Source of the DNA: an uncultured Bacillota bacterium
GTDB taxonomy: Bacteria > Bacillota > Clostridia > Lachnospirales > Lachnospiraceae
Reading direction: 5' to 3'
Length of the DNA stretch: 19,435 bases
Assembly (NCBI GenBank): GCA_905200905.1
Contig: CAJKMA010000056.1
Span: 1-19,435, forward strand
Shown here: positions 6,926-15,891 of the stretch, in pieces
Layout: every line of letters begins with the position of its first letter
Numbering within the stretch: position 1 is the first letter of the stretch
Notes under the pieces: model-generated
Seen by the model: the letters and a program-made list of their open reading frames with translations, nothing else
Database searches by the model: none
Told to the model about the DNA's origin: nothing
Made by a program: the position numbers and the translations under genes

Positions 6926-8209
6926 ATGAAGAAAAATGTATATTCCGGTATGCTTCTTTTTCTGGTGACCTTGCTGTGTTTGACTATCTCTTCTTGTAAA
7001 AAGCAGGAAGAAAGTAATAAGAAGGAAAAAGTGCGTTTGGAGTTTTATAATAGAAAACGGGAAGTATATGCGGTATTAGAAGAAATTATTGAGAAGTTTA
7101 ACGAGTCTCAAGATGAGATTGAAGTTTATCAGAATACAAATACAAATGTAGATACAGCACTTCGAATTGCTGCGGTGGAGGGAGATTTTCCGGATATTGT
7201 AGAACTTGGTGGATTGCAGAGTGTGGAAACCTTTGAATACGTCATGGGAAATTGTTTAATTCCGCTTGATGATATGGAATGTGCATCCAGGATTAAAAAA
7301 GAATATTTGCCGTATTTGCGATATGACTCACATATTTATCAGATGCCGTTGGCTATGAGTTTTGAGGGGATTTATGTGAATCTGGATTTGTTTAAAGAAG
7401 AAGGATTGGAAATACCAACGACATATGAGGAATTATGTCAGGTGTCTGAGGAAATTTTAGATAGAGGAAAAATCCCATTTTTATTTGCAGATAAAGAGAG
7501 CTGGACAGTACATCAAAACTGGGAGTGTATAGAAGGTGCCGCAAGGGGAAATTTCGAAGAGTTTTGGACTGAAGTAGCAGAAGGAAAAACTACATTTACG
7601 GAAGATGACATCAGCAAAGGCTCTTTAGAGAAATTAATCAAACTGCATCAATATACAACAGAAGAATATTCTAATTTTAACTATGATGAAGCTATGATCA
7701 GATTTGCGGCAGAAGAAAGTTTTATGTTTATACAGGGAAGCTGGGCTTACAGAAATATTATGGAGAGGAATCCACAAATGAATTTGGAATTAATCCCATT
7801 TCCTGTGGATAAGGGACAAAAACAATTTGTTACTTTGTGGATAGACAGCAGTGTAGGGATTTCCAGGGACTGTAAGCATCCCGAAGAGGCACAGAAATTT
7901 ATTGAATTTTTGATGAAACCAGAAAATCTGCAGATATATCTGGATGCAGAGTGTTCCCTTGGAAGTATGGAAGGCAGTATAGACAGGGCAGAATATGCAC
8001 CCAGGGTACATAGATTACTGTCAGAGGGAAATGCAGTGATGGATGCATCCTGGCTACCTTTACAGACCAGTGTAATTCGTGATACAGATATTGGAGCGTT
8101 AATGCCAAATGCAGGTGAGGAAGAAGTGAGAGATTATTTAGAGAAATATACCAAAAGCCTGCAAAAACATAAAGATTTATATCTGGAAGCAAAGGAGAAA
8201 CGAAAATGA
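6926..8209 (+). CDS. Lipoprotein extracellular solute-binding protein (family 1), possible sensor subunit
   Basis: A 427-residue lipoprotein: residues 1-23 are a signal peptide and Cys24 follows the lipobox ISSC, so it should be anchored outside the membrane. The body is a family 1 sugar-binding protein (FNESQDEIEV near 60, FPDIVELGG, AMSFEGIYVN, FIQGSWAY, EEAQKFIEFL). It is a paralogue of the transport binding protein at 11673: both have NESQD, (L/F)PD-V-GG, FAA-E and GSWA in the same order. It overlaps the histidine kinase gene by four bases (ATGA) and is not next to the permeases. It may therefore present ligand to the kinase rather than feed the transporter, like the XylFII-LytS pair described in clostridia (inference). 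Ligand probably an oligosaccharide. Confidence 0.88.
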   Translation: MKKNVYSGMLLFLVTLLCLTISSCKKQEESNKKEKVRLEFYNRKREVYAVLEEIIEKFNESQDEIEVYQNTNTNVDTALRIAAVEGDFPDIVELGGLQSVETFEYVMGNCLIPLDDMECASRIKKEYLPYLRYDSHIYQMPLAMSFEGIYVNLDLFKEEGLEIPTTYEELCQVSEEILDRGKIPFLFADKESWTVHQNWECIEGAARGNFEEFWTEVAEGKTTFTEDDISKGSLEKLIKLHQYTTEEYSNFNYDEAMIRFAAEESFMFIQGSWAYRNIMERNPQMNLELIPFPVDKGQKQFVTLWIDSSVGISRDCKHPEEAQKFIEFLMKPENLQIYLDAECSLGSMEGSIDRAEYAPRVHRLLSEGNAVMDASWLPLQTSVIRDTDIGALMPNAGEEEVRDYLEKYTKSLQKHKDLYLEAKEKRK

Positions 8210-10044
8210 GAAAGAAAGGGGAAGGAAAATCTATACAGCAGAAAGTCATGTCTGGTTTTTGTATTTTATTCGGTGTTTCTTTGTTGGCATTTTTGATTTT
8301 GTTTATCAGAAGTTACAGGCGGGAAGTAAGGACAGAACTGGAACATATGGAAGATTATAACCAGCAGTTAAGTATAAACTTGGATGGAATGATTGAAGCC
8401 ATAGATTCTTTTCGCTACATTCATTTTTCGGACAATAAAATAAGAAATTTGTTATGTAGTGATGATTGTGATATTGATTCGAGGAGTCATCAAGAAACAG
8501 AGTATAAGCTGGAAGAATATTTAAAACTTTTAGTGGATATGGGACAGGGGGTACTCAGAGCAGTCATTGTAACAGAAGACGGAAGAGTTTATAAAAACGT
8601 AGAAGAAATAGAAGATGACTATATTCAGAGGATGAATGAGCAGCTTGATAAAGGTTGGAAAAAAAAGTTACCCGGTTTTTTCAGCCCCGTGCATAAAGAA
8701 ATCATCAACTTAGTAAATTATCGTGTTGTGTCTATTGTAAGTCCTATATGGAATATTGGTCAGGATAGTCCGATTGCAACAGTTTATTTGGATGTGGATT
8801 TCGATAAACTATCCAATCAGTGGTATAATTTGGAGAAGAGAAATCAAAGTTTTGATTTTATGATTTTTTCGGAAAATCAGATGCTGTTTGATTCTCAAAA
8901 GGCAGAAGAAATCAAAGAATTTCAGAAGTTTATAGAACAATGCAAAACAGTGCTACAAACAAAGGAGAATGGAAAAGTTTTAAACATCCGTGGAAAACTT
9001 TGTGCGGTTGCTGTGGACCAAAATGAAAAGACAGGATGGTATTTGATGCAGTACATGCCGGTTTCGAAACTAGCAGGACGTATCTTAAATAATATGTCTG
9101 TATTGCTTCTTATCTTGGTATCTGTGATTTTCATTATGTTAATTGGGAGTTTTATTCTGGCGAAAAAGGTCAGCCATCCAGTAAAAGAGTTGTCGGAGTT
9201 TATGGGGAAAGTTGCCGGTGTATCTGAGGATGGACAGGAGATTTCCTTGTTTTCTCCTGAGAAAACAGAGGGAATAGAAGAAATCCAACAGATGGTCAAT
9301 AGCTATAATGCTATGGCGAAACGAATCAACGACAACATCATTAAAGATTATATTTATAAATTGAATCAGAAACAGGCAGAATTGAAAATGCTGCAGTTTC
9401 AGATTAACCCTCACTTTTTGTACAATGCATTGAATACCATCAGTTCTATTGCACAATTACAGGATGTGGACTATATCCCGGAAATTGCGTCTGGGTTGTC
9501 AGATATGTTTCGGTATAATATTGATGGAAGAGAAGTGGTATCTTTACAGGAGGAAATTATTCAGACCGAAAATTATATGAGTATTCAAAAAATCCGCTTT
9601 CCAGAGCGTTTTGTTATAGAAATTTCTGTGGAGCAAGAACTTTTAGAGTGTCAGGTTTTGAAATTTATTTTACAACCTATTGTAGAAAATTCTTATAAGT
9701 ATGGATTTAAGAAAAAACAGAAGAAAGATATTTTAAATATTAGTGGTCACAGGGAAAAAGACGGGGATATTTTGTTACTGATTGAAGATAACGGTGTGGG
9801 AATAGAGGAAGAAAAAGTAAAACGCATAAACGAGACTTTGGCAGGGGAAGATGGTTTTGAAACTGCCTCAGGAATCGGGCTTCGTAATGTAAATGCCAGA
9901 ATCAGAAATTATTATGGAGACAATTACGGTATTTGGTTGGAAAGTAAACTTGGCAGCTTTACCAGAGTGTATTTGAAAGTACGGGAGATATCCGGTTCAG
10001 AGAAGAGGGAGGATAGGAAGTATGAGGATAATCGTAGCAGATGA
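8206..10044 (+). CDS. YesM-type sensor histidine kinase
   Basis: A 612-residue membrane kinase. Transmembrane segment 1 is at about 15-33, an extracellular sensing region follows at about 34-293, and segment 2 is at about 294-318. A HAMP linker follows (320-375), then the His_kinase domain with phospho-acceptor His403 in FQINPHFLYNALNTI. The ATPase part has the N box PIVENSYKYG (Asn495), EDNGVGI and GIGLRNVNARI. On ligand sensing it should phosphorylate the response regulator encoded next, with which it overlaps by 23 bases. It is translationally coupled to the upstream solute-binding protein (4-base overlap). All catalytic motifs are intact. The architecture is typical of carbohydrate-sensing YesM kinases; the signal is not known. 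Confidence 0.94.
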   Translation: MRKKGEGKSIQQKVMSGFCILFGVSLLAFLILFIRSYRREVRTELEHMEDYNQQLSINLDGMIEAIDSFRYIHFSDNKIRNLLCSDDCDIDSRSHQETEYKLEEYLKLLVDMGQGVLRAVIVTEDGRVYKNVEEIEDDYIQRMNEQLDKGWKKKLPGFFSPVHKEIINLVNYRVVSIVSPIWNIGQDSPIATVYLDVDFDKLSNQWYNLEKRNQSFDFMIFSENQMLFDSQKAEEIKEFQKFIEQCKTVLQTKENGKVLNIRGKLCAVAVDQNEKTGWYLMQYMPVSKLAGRILNNMSVLLLILVSVIFIMLIGSFILAKKVSHPVKELSEFMGKVAGVSEDGQEISLFSPEKTEGIEEIQQMVNSYNAMAKRINDNIIKDYIYKLNQKQAELKMLQFQINPHFLYNALNTISSIAQLQDVDYIPEIASGLSDMFRYNIDGREVVSLQEEIIQTENYMSIQKIRFPERFVIEISVEQELLECQVLKFILQPIVENSYKYGFKKKQKKDILNISGHREKDGDILLLIEDNGVGIEEEKVKRINETLAGEDGFETASGIGLRNVNARIRNYYGDNYGIWLESKLGSFTRVYLKVREISGSEKREDRKYEDNRSR

Positions 10045-11551
10045 TGAGTTTTTTGCCAGAAAAGCACTGGTAAAGAGAATCGGAGAGCTTACAGAAGAAA
10101 TTGAAGTCTGTGAAGAAGCCGAGGATGGAAGTGAGGTCATGCGGCTTTTGGAGGAATATGGTGCAGACCTGGTGGTGACAGACATCAGAATGCCGGATAT
10201 GGATGGCTTGGAAGTGGCAAGACAAGTGCAGGAGCGGTTTCCTGATACCAGTGTGATCATCGAAAGCGGATATGCAGATTTTGACTATGCAGCTACAGCG
10301 ATTCGATATGGAGTGAAGGACTATCTGACGAAACCGGTCAAAAAAGAAGGATTAGAAAAGGCAATACAAAGAGTAAAAGAAGAGAGAAAAAAGCTGAAAC
10401 AGAAGATAGAGGAACAGATTGTAGCTCATAGAGGCCAGTTTATGGATTTTTCTCATGTTTTGGAAAATGAGGCAGCAGCAAAAGAGATTCTTCGGGATAT
10501 GTTTTTAAAAATGGAAGAAGGATCATGGTATCTGCTGGCTGTACAGAGTGGAAAAGAATCGTTGTCAAAGGAACAGATTCATTATATTTTAGAGATTTTC
10601 ACACAGGGAGAGGAAGCTATCTGTGGATATTATTTCTATCCCAAAAATGAATTTATCCTACTTCTTTCGGTAAGACAGCAGGAGAGGTTTCCAGAGGAGT
10701 TTTTCAGAAGGAAACTGGTGGAATGTTGGAATAAGACGCAATGTAAGATTCATTTGGGTGTGAGTCAATGTCATAAAAAGACAGCGGGATTTGTAGAAGA
10801 AGCGGTTGGGGCGTACAGGGAAGCAGTATATGCCATGAACCAGAGACTTTTACAGCCGGAGGAACAGATTTATTTTTATGAAGCAGAAGTAAATGTGGTA
10901 CAGTTGTTTTCCCAGGCAGAAGAGAGGGAGCTGGAGAAATGTCTTACAGAACATAGGATACAGGAGGCTCAGTATATTGTAAAACGACTTTTTAAACAGT
11001 GTGAAAATAACGTGGAAGTCAGCATTTATTCTCTGTTTACCTCGTTAATCCAGATTATGAATGTAATTAATAGAGTTTACACTATGAAACGGGGACAGGA
11101 GAGTGCAGAGACAGATAAGAGTTCCTATCTGTTGTTTAATTTTAAAGCAGATTTGTATGCCTTTCATTCCTTGGAAGAACTACAGAGTTATATTCTTGAT
11201 TTGCTTTCTGATGTGTCCGAGGAGGAAGGGCAGAAGTCTTCTATTATTCAAGATTTGTTGAAATACCTGGAATGGAATTATCAGCATGATATTACGGTGA
11301 ATGAATTGGCTGCTCATAAATATTTTGTGAATCCCAGTTATTTAAGTCGTTTGTTCAAGGCACAGACAGGAAAAACATTTTCCAAATATTTGATTGAACT
11401 TCGAATGAAAAAGGCATCTGAGTTTCTAAAAGAAAGCGGATTGAACATCAGTGATGTAGCTTTATGTGTAGGATATAATGATGTTTCTTATTTTATACAG
11501 ACTTTTAAGAAGCATTATGGTATGACGCCTGAGCAATACAAGAATCAGTAA
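10022..11551 (+). CDS. YesN-type response regulator with AraC DNA-binding domain
   Basis: A 509-residue cytoplasmic regulator. Residues 1-120 are a receiver domain with the acidic pair Asp7/Asp8, phospho-acceptor Asp54 in VVTDIRMPDMDG, and Lys104 in YLTKPVK. A long middle region (about 125-405) of low conservation is common in this family. Residues about 410-509 are an AraC-type double helix-turn-helix (ITVNELAAHKYFVNPSYLSRLF, given here in part as NPSYLSRLFK, then ISDVALCVGYNDVSYF and FKKHYGMTPEQYK). Phosphorylated by the YesM-type partner, it most likely activates the ABC transporter operon starting 122 bases downstream. It overlaps the kinase gene and has a GGGAGG ribosome binding site inside it. 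Confidence 0.95.
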   Translation: MRIIVADDEFFARKALVKRIGELTEEIEVCEEAEDGSEVMRLLEEYGADLVVTDIRMPDMDGLEVARQVQERFPDTSVIIESGYADFDYAATAIRYGVKDYLTKPVKKEGLEKAIQRVKEERKKLKQKIEEQIVAHRGQFMDFSHVLENEAAAKEILRDMFLKMEEGSWYLLAVQSGKESLSKEQIHYILEIFTQGEEAICGYYFYPKNEFILLLSVRQQERFPEEFFRRKLVECWNKTQCKIHLGVSQCHKKTAGFVEEAVGAYREAVYAMNQRLLQPEEQIYFYEAEVNVVQLFSQAEERELEKCLTEHRIQEAQYIVKRLFKQCENNVEVSIYSLFTSLIQIMNVINRVYTMKRGQESAETDKSSYLLFNFKADLYAFHSLEELQSYILDLLSDVSEEEGQKSSIIQDLLKYLEWNYQHDITVNELAAHKYFVNPSYLSRLFKAQTGKTFSKYLIELRMKKASEFLKESGLNISDVALCVGYNDVSYFIQTFKKHYGMTPEQYKNQ

Positions 11552-11603
11552 GAAAATTCTTATTGGTCACATCAGATAAATTATACCGAAAAAAACAGGT
11601 TCT

Positions 11604-11661
11604 CCTTATAATAAAGAACAGCAAGAAGGCGAAAGCCCCTGGAATGTTATTTATTATAAGG
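11604..11661 (+). promoter_or_regulatory. Inverted repeat with -10 box in one arm and Shine-Dalgarno in the other
   Basis: Bases 11604-11620 are the inverse complement of 11645-11661 over 17 positions with one mismatch. The 24-base loop holds a small GGC-GAAA-GCC hairpin. The left arm contains TATAAT (11607-11612), a probable -10 element with a poor -35 (TACCGA, 11584-11589), as expected for an activator-dependent promoter. The right arm ends in AAGG, the start of the AAGGAGG ribosome binding site for the ATG at 11673. Read-through RNA would fold and mask that site; RNA started at about 11619 would lack the left arm. Confidence 0.6.
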
Positions 11662-11672
11662 AGGATTTTTTT

Positions 11673-12959
11673 ATGAAAGGGAAGAAATTAACAGCACTTG
11701 GTTTGGCTGCCATGATGGGCATGAGTGTATTGGCAGGATGTAGCGGAGGAAGTGCAGAAACAGGTAAAGAAACAAAGAAAACTGCTGACGGAAAGACTGA
11801 ACTGGAATTATTAAGTACAAAACCAGAGAGCAAAGAAACATTACAGAAGTTAGTGGATGCTTATAATGAATCTCAGGATAAGGTAAAAGTTACTTTAACA
11901 CAGCCGGCAGATGCAGGTACTGTTTTAAAAACACGTATGACAAAGAACGATCTTCCAGATATGGTTGCTATGGGCGGTGATTTCAACTATGCAGAACTGC
12001 AGTCAGCAGGAGTGCTTACAGATTTATCAGGAGAAGCGTTTTTAGATAATATCAATGAATCTTATATGAACATGCTTTACCAGTTAAACAAAGATCAGGA
12101 AGAGGCATGTTACGGTGTACCATATGCAACAAACTCTTCAGGTATTATTTACAACAAAGATATTTTTGCAGAAAATAATATTGAAGTACCAACTACATTC
12201 TCAGAATTAGTTGCTGCATGCGAAACACTTCAGGCAGCAGGCATCACACCTTTTGAATTAACTTTTAAAGATGCTTGGACCATTCTTCCTGCATGGAACT
12301 CTATGGCACCGGTTATGCAGCCAGAAAACTTCTATGTTGACAAGAAAGAAGGAAAATCTACTTTTGAGGGAACACACGAGGCAATTCTGGAAAATTATCT
12401 AACCCTGGTTCAGTATGCACAGAAGGACTACATGGGAACTTCTTATGATGACGGAAATAAAAAATTTGCAGCAGGTGAAGCAGCAATGATGATCAACGGA
12501 AGCTGGGCTATCACAGAAATTAAAAAAGCAAATGCAGAAGTAAATGTAGATCAGTTTAAATTCCCTGCTACAGATGATGCAGAGAAAAACAAAGTAAATT
12601 CCGGTGTGGATGTGCTTCTTAGTGTTACTACAAGCTGTGGTGATGAAGAAGGTGCAAAAGACTTTATTAACTTTATGGTACAGAAAGAAAATGCACAGAT
12701 TTATGCAGAAGAACAGTTTGCGTTTTCTGCAGTAAAAGGAGTAGAGCAGAACGATCCGACTGTTGCAGGCGTAAAAGAAGATATTGAATCTGGAAATGTA
12801 GTAGACTTCCCAGACCACTATTATCCAAGTGGTTATGATTTAAGTGCAGCATTATCTAACTTCTTCCTGGAAAAAGCAAACGGAAAAGAAGATGCAGCAA
12901 ATATTACAGATACATTAAAGAAACTGGATACTGACTACGATGCATTAAATATTAACTAA
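11673..12959 (+). CDS. Sugar ABC transporter lipoprotein substrate-binding protein
   Basis: A 428-residue lipoprotein with a signal peptide ending at the lipobox LAGC (Cys23), then a Gly/Ser/Lys-rich linker. The body is a family 1 (CUT1) solute-binding protein: YNESQDKVKV, LPDMVAMGG, PYATNSSGIIYNKDIF, FAAGEAAMMINGSWA, GAKDFINFM. It should capture a sugar or oligosaccharide outside the membrane and deliver it to the two permeases encoded immediately downstream (11 and then -1 base spacing). It is a paralogue of the binding protein at 6926. The strong AAGGAGG site and a dedicated promoter-like element suggest high expression. The exact sugar cannot be read from sequence, and no glycoside hydrolase lies nearby to hint at it. 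Confidence 0.93.
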   Translation: MKGKKLTALGLAAMMGMSVLAGCSGGSAETGKETKKTADGKTELELLSTKPESKETLQKLVDAYNESQDKVKVTLTQPADAGTVLKTRMTKNDLPDMVAMGGDFNYAELQSAGVLTDLSGEAFLDNINESYMNMLYQLNKDQEEACYGVPYATNSSGIIYNKDIFAENNIEVPTTFSELVAACETLQAAGITPFELTFKDAWTILPAWNSMAPVMQPENFYVDKKEGKSTFEGTHEAILENYLTLVQYAQKDYMGTSYDDGNKKFAAGEAAMMINGSWAITEIKKANAEVNVDQFKFPATDDAEKNKVNSGVDVLLSVTTSCGDEEGAKDFINFMVQKENAQIYAEEQFAFSAVKGVEQNDPTVAGVKEDIESGNVVDFPDHYYPSGYDLSAALSNFFLEKANGKEDAANITDTLKKLDTDYDALNIN

Positions 12960-12970
12960 GAGGCAGAAGG

Positions 12971-13855
12971 ATGAAGAAAAAACGCGGAAATAAGCCTGTT
13001 GTCAATCGGGCATTTTATCTCATGGTAATTCCGTTTATGATTCTGTTCTTTGTATTCCATACCATACCGTTTCTTCAGGGTATTTTCTACAGCTTTACTG
13101 ACTGGAAAGGGTATGGAATCTGGCATACGGTTGGGCTTAGGAATTACATTCAGTTTTTTAAAGATCCGGCCATGGGACAGACTTATGGGTTCACCATTAA
13201 ATTTGCACTGTGTGCAACTGTTTTAGTAAATGTATTGAGTCTTGCACTGGCGTGTGGGCTCAATGCAAAGATTAAATTTAAGAATACGATTAAGGCAATT
13301 TATTTCCTGCCGTATATGCTGGGAACCTTAATCATTGGTTTTGTATTTAACTTTATTTTTGGCAATGTAATCCCTCTTTGGGGACAGAAACTTGGAGTTG
13401 AAGCGCTGAGCACCAATATTCTGGGAACAAATCAGGCGTGGCTTGGAATCTTGTTCGTGACAGTATGGCAGGCAATGGCATTCAATACATTGATTTATCT
13501 GTCAGGGCTTCAGACCGTAGACCGCAGTGTGTACGAAGCGGCAGATTTGGACGGAGCCACAGGACTGAAGCGGTTTATCAAGATTACTTTCCCACTGATA
13601 GCACCATTTTTCACTATCAATATGGTATTAAGTGTAAAGAACTTCCTCATGGCCTTCGATCAGATTATGGCTATGACAGGAGGAGGTCCTGGTACTTCTA
13701 CCACATCCATCTCTGTTTTAATCTATAAACGTGGATTTGATGGCGGACAGTTTGCATATCAGTCAGCTAACGCAGTTGTTCTGTTTTTGATTATTGCCGG
13801 AATTTCAATCTTCCAGCTAAAAGTACTTGAAAAGAGGGAGGCGAAGATGAACTAA
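12971..13855 (+). CDS. CUT1 sugar ABC transporter permease, MalF-like
   Basis: A 294-residue membrane protein with six predicted transmembrane segments, beginning with a basic N-terminus and a hydrophobic segment at about 15-35. The binding-protein-dependent permease signature is YEAADLDGATGLKRFIKITF near residues 190-210, where EAA-x-DGA contacts the ATPase. Towards the C-terminus ends MAMTGGGPGTST, a pattern of MalF/LacF-type subunits. It pairs with the MalG-like subunit, whose start codon overlaps its stop by one base. The operon has no ATPase gene, so a shared MsmK/MsmX-type ATPase encoded elsewhere is presumably used, as is usual in Firmicutes. Confidence 0.94.
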   Translation: MKKKRGNKPVVNRAFYLMVIPFMILFFVFHTIPFLQGIFYSFTDWKGYGIWHTVGLRNYIQFFKDPAMGQTYGFTIKFALCATVLVNVLSLALACGLNAKIKFKNTIKAIYFLPYMLGTLIIGFVFNFIFGNVIPLWGQKLGVEALSTNILGTNQAWLGILFVTVWQAMAFNTLIYLSGLQTVDRSVYEAADLDGATGLKRFIKITFPLIAPFFTINMVLSVKNFLMAFDQIMAMTGGGPGTSTTSISVLIYKRGFDGGQFAYQSANAVVLFLIIAGISIFQLKVLEKREAKMN

Positions 13856-14700
13856 TGGGAAAAAGTAAAAGTAGTGTAAAAGTAAAATACAATTGGCCCA
13901 TGACCATACTGTTGATTGCTTTAGCAGTTGTGTTCATCCTCGGTCCTTTATACATTGCAGTTCTCATTGCAATAAAAGACCCATCAGAGATGGCCAATGT
14001 ACTGTCCTTTCCAAAAAAACTGCGCCTGCAGAATTTCGCAGACGCATGGGTAATGACAGATTATCCGAGAAAATTTATGAACACGCTGTTTATCACAGTG
14101 GTGAACCTGATTTTTACAATTTTAACAAACTCTATGGTAGCATATGCAATTACAAGAAATAAGGATAAGAATAAACTGTTCAGTCTAGCGTACTACTATT
14201 TTGTAAGTGCCATGTTTATTCCTTTTAATGTTATTATGCTTCCATTGGTAAAACAGGCATCTACCTTCCATATGGACAATATTGTGGGAATTACGTTCCT
14301 GTACATTATTTTTGGATTGCCGATGAACATATTCCTGTATTCCGGTTTTGTAAAATCCATACCTGTGGCACTTGATGAAGCTGCCTATATTGATGGGGCA
14401 ACTCCTTTTCAAACATTTTACAGGATTATCTTTCCATTGATGAAACCGATGAGTGCAACTGTTGCGATTCTCTCCTTTATGTGGACATGGAATGACTTCT
14501 CTATGCCGCTGGTACTGTTAAGTGAAGAGAAATATCAGACCCTGCAGCTTGCACAGTATGTATTCAAGGGCCAGTTCAACACAGAATATAACCTTGCTTT
14601 TGCTTCCTACCTTCTGGTATTGCTTCCGATTCTTCTGGTTTATGTTTTCTGCCAGAAATGGATTATCGAAGGGGTAACAAACGGTGCAGTAAAAGCGTAA
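13855..14700 (+). CDS. CUT1 sugar ABC transporter permease, MalG-like
   Basis: A 281-residue membrane protein with six predicted transmembrane segments. The EAA loop is DEAAYIDGATPFQTFYRIIF, followed by PLMKPM, and FMWTWNDFSMPLVLL follows, both typical of MalG/LacG-type subunits. It forms the translocation channel with the MalF-like partner. Its ATG overlaps the partner's stop codon (TAATG arrangement). A GGGAGG sequence lies rather far upstream, so translation is probably coupled. It is the last gene of the operon and converges on the P1 peptidase gene with only three bases between stop codons, leaving no room for a normal terminator. Confidence 0.94.
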   Translation: MGKSKSSVKVKYNWPMTILLIALAVVFILGPLYIAVLIAIKDPSEMANVLSFPKKLRLQNFADAWVMTDYPRKFMNTLFITVVNLIFTILTNSMVAYAITRNKDKNKLFSLAYYYFVSAMFIPFNVIMLPLVKQASTFHMDNIVGITFLYIIFGLPMNIFLYSGFVKSIPVALDEAAYIDGATPFQTFYRIIFPLMKPMSATVAILSFMWTWNDFSMPLVLLSEEKYQTLQLAQYVFKGQFNTEYNLAFASYLLVLLPILLVYVFCQKWIIEGVTNGAVKA

Positions 14701-14703
14701 ATA

Positions 14704-15756
14704 TTAATGTAGTATCTCCATAAGATATTTTTCCATATACGGGCGGATTCCACAACGGATTTCGCCGGTATATCCTTTTACAGTGTCTGCGGCAACCATA
14801 GAGTTTAGCACCGCTTCCTCTTCCGCTTCGATTGCTGCCCGGAAAGCCAGATCCATTTTATTTTCATTTAGAATTGTAATATCCTGAAAATCAGAAGACG
14901 CATCTATTACATTTGCAGTAGAAAAGCCAATCATCACATCGCCGCTGCCATGCCCGACTCTTGAACCTGTCCTGCCAAGCCCAATGCCGAGCCTTTTTAA
15001 GATGCGGTGAATCTGGCGGCTGGATAGGGGAAGATCCGTAGCGAGAACAGACATAATGGAGCCTTTATCCTGTGAAGCAGCTTCTATTTCTTTTGCTATT
15101 TTTTCCCCAAGAGGGAATCCGTTGATTTCCAAGTCTTGAGTTCTTCCAAAGTTTGACTGTACAAGAATACCTATTGTATAGAGAGAATCTCCTACCTTTA
15201 TCTGTCTTGAGGCAGAACCAATTCCACCCTTTAAACCAAAACAAATGGTTCCTTTTCCAGCACCCACATCACCTTGCTGGAAGTCTTCGGATGCATTGGA
15301 AATTGCTTTTAATACGTGTTCCGGCTTTACGGCACGTTTTTTGATGTCATTTAGATGGCAGTCATTACATTCGCCTACAACGGGATTAAAAGAGTGGATG
15401 GGTATCTGCTCTTTTTCACATCTGGAAACCATATATTCTACCAGTCCTTCCTGAACCAAACCTACATTTAGAGTATTTGTCAATGCAATGGGAGATTCGA
15501 GAGTCCCCAGTTCTGAAATTTGTAATAATCCGGTGGTTTTTCCAAAACCGTTTAAGACATAACAAGATGCAGTTCGCTTTTTTTGAAATATATTTTCTTG
15601 GGAGGGCATAATAACAGTAACGCCGGTTTTTGAGCTTTCTGTGTCAATGGTGCAATGGCCTACACTTACTCCGGGGACATCTGTGATAACGTTATTTTTT
15701 CCGCAAGGAAAATGACCGATGACAATTCCGTAATCACGGAGACGAGATTCATTCAT
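14704..15756 (-). CDS. P1 family peptidase (DmpA-type aminopeptidase/esterase)
   Basis: A 350-residue N-terminal-nucleophile hydrolase of the DmpA/BapA family. Seen: the N-terminal DYGIVIGHFPCG and ITDVPGVSVGHCT, TGVTVI, and the autoprocessing site HGSGDVMIGFSTAN. Gly270-Ser271 correspond to the cleavage point at which DmpA splits into alpha and beta chains, freeing Ser as nucleophile. Family members release N-terminal amino acids, sometimes D- or beta-residues, from small peptides or amides. No signal peptide is visible, so it acts in the cytoplasm. The gene has an AAAGGA ribosome binding site and is divergent from a purine permease, with no evident functional link. Family confidence is high; substrate unknown. 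Confidence 0.93.
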   Translation of the reverse strand: MNESRLRDYGIVIGHFPCGKNNVITDVPGVSVGHCTIDTESSKTGVTVIMPSQENIFQKKRTASCYVLNGFGKTTGLLQISELGTLESPIALTNTLNVGLVQEGLVEYMVSRCEKEQIPIHSFNPVVGECNDCHLNDIKKRAVKPEHVLKAISNASEDFQQGDVGAGKGTICFGLKGGIGSASRQIKVGDSLYTIGILVQSNFGRTQDLEINGFPLGEKIAKEIEAASQDKGSIMSVLATDLPLSSRQIHRILKRLGIGLGRTGSRVGHGSGDVMIGFSTANVIDASSDFQDITILNENKMDLAFRAAIEAEEEAVLNSMVAADTVKGYTGEIRCGIRPYMEKYLMEILH

Positions 15757-15797
15757 AATAATAGTAATCCTTTCTATCTGTCTTTCGCTGTAAAATA

Positions 15798-15803
15798 ATT
15801 ATA
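15798..15803 (-). promoter_or_regulatory. Likely -10 box for the P1 peptidase gene
   Basis: TATAAT on the minus strand (15803-15798) lies about 40 bases before the peptidase start. No convincing -35 hexamer was found at the normal distance, so this is a tentative call. Confidence 0.35.
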
Positions 15804-15891
15804 TTGTATGGAAAATAGTAACATAAAGAACGAAAAGAGGCAAATAGAGAAATGAGATTATAGAAAAAAAGTAAATTAGATTGAAAATAGC

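Noticed and set aside
11604..11672. Reading the inverted repeat as an ordinary terminator or attenuator
   Set aside because: The T run is separated from the stem by the Shine-Dalgarno bases AGGA and lies directly at the start codon, so termination there is less likely than ribosome-site masking, though not excluded.
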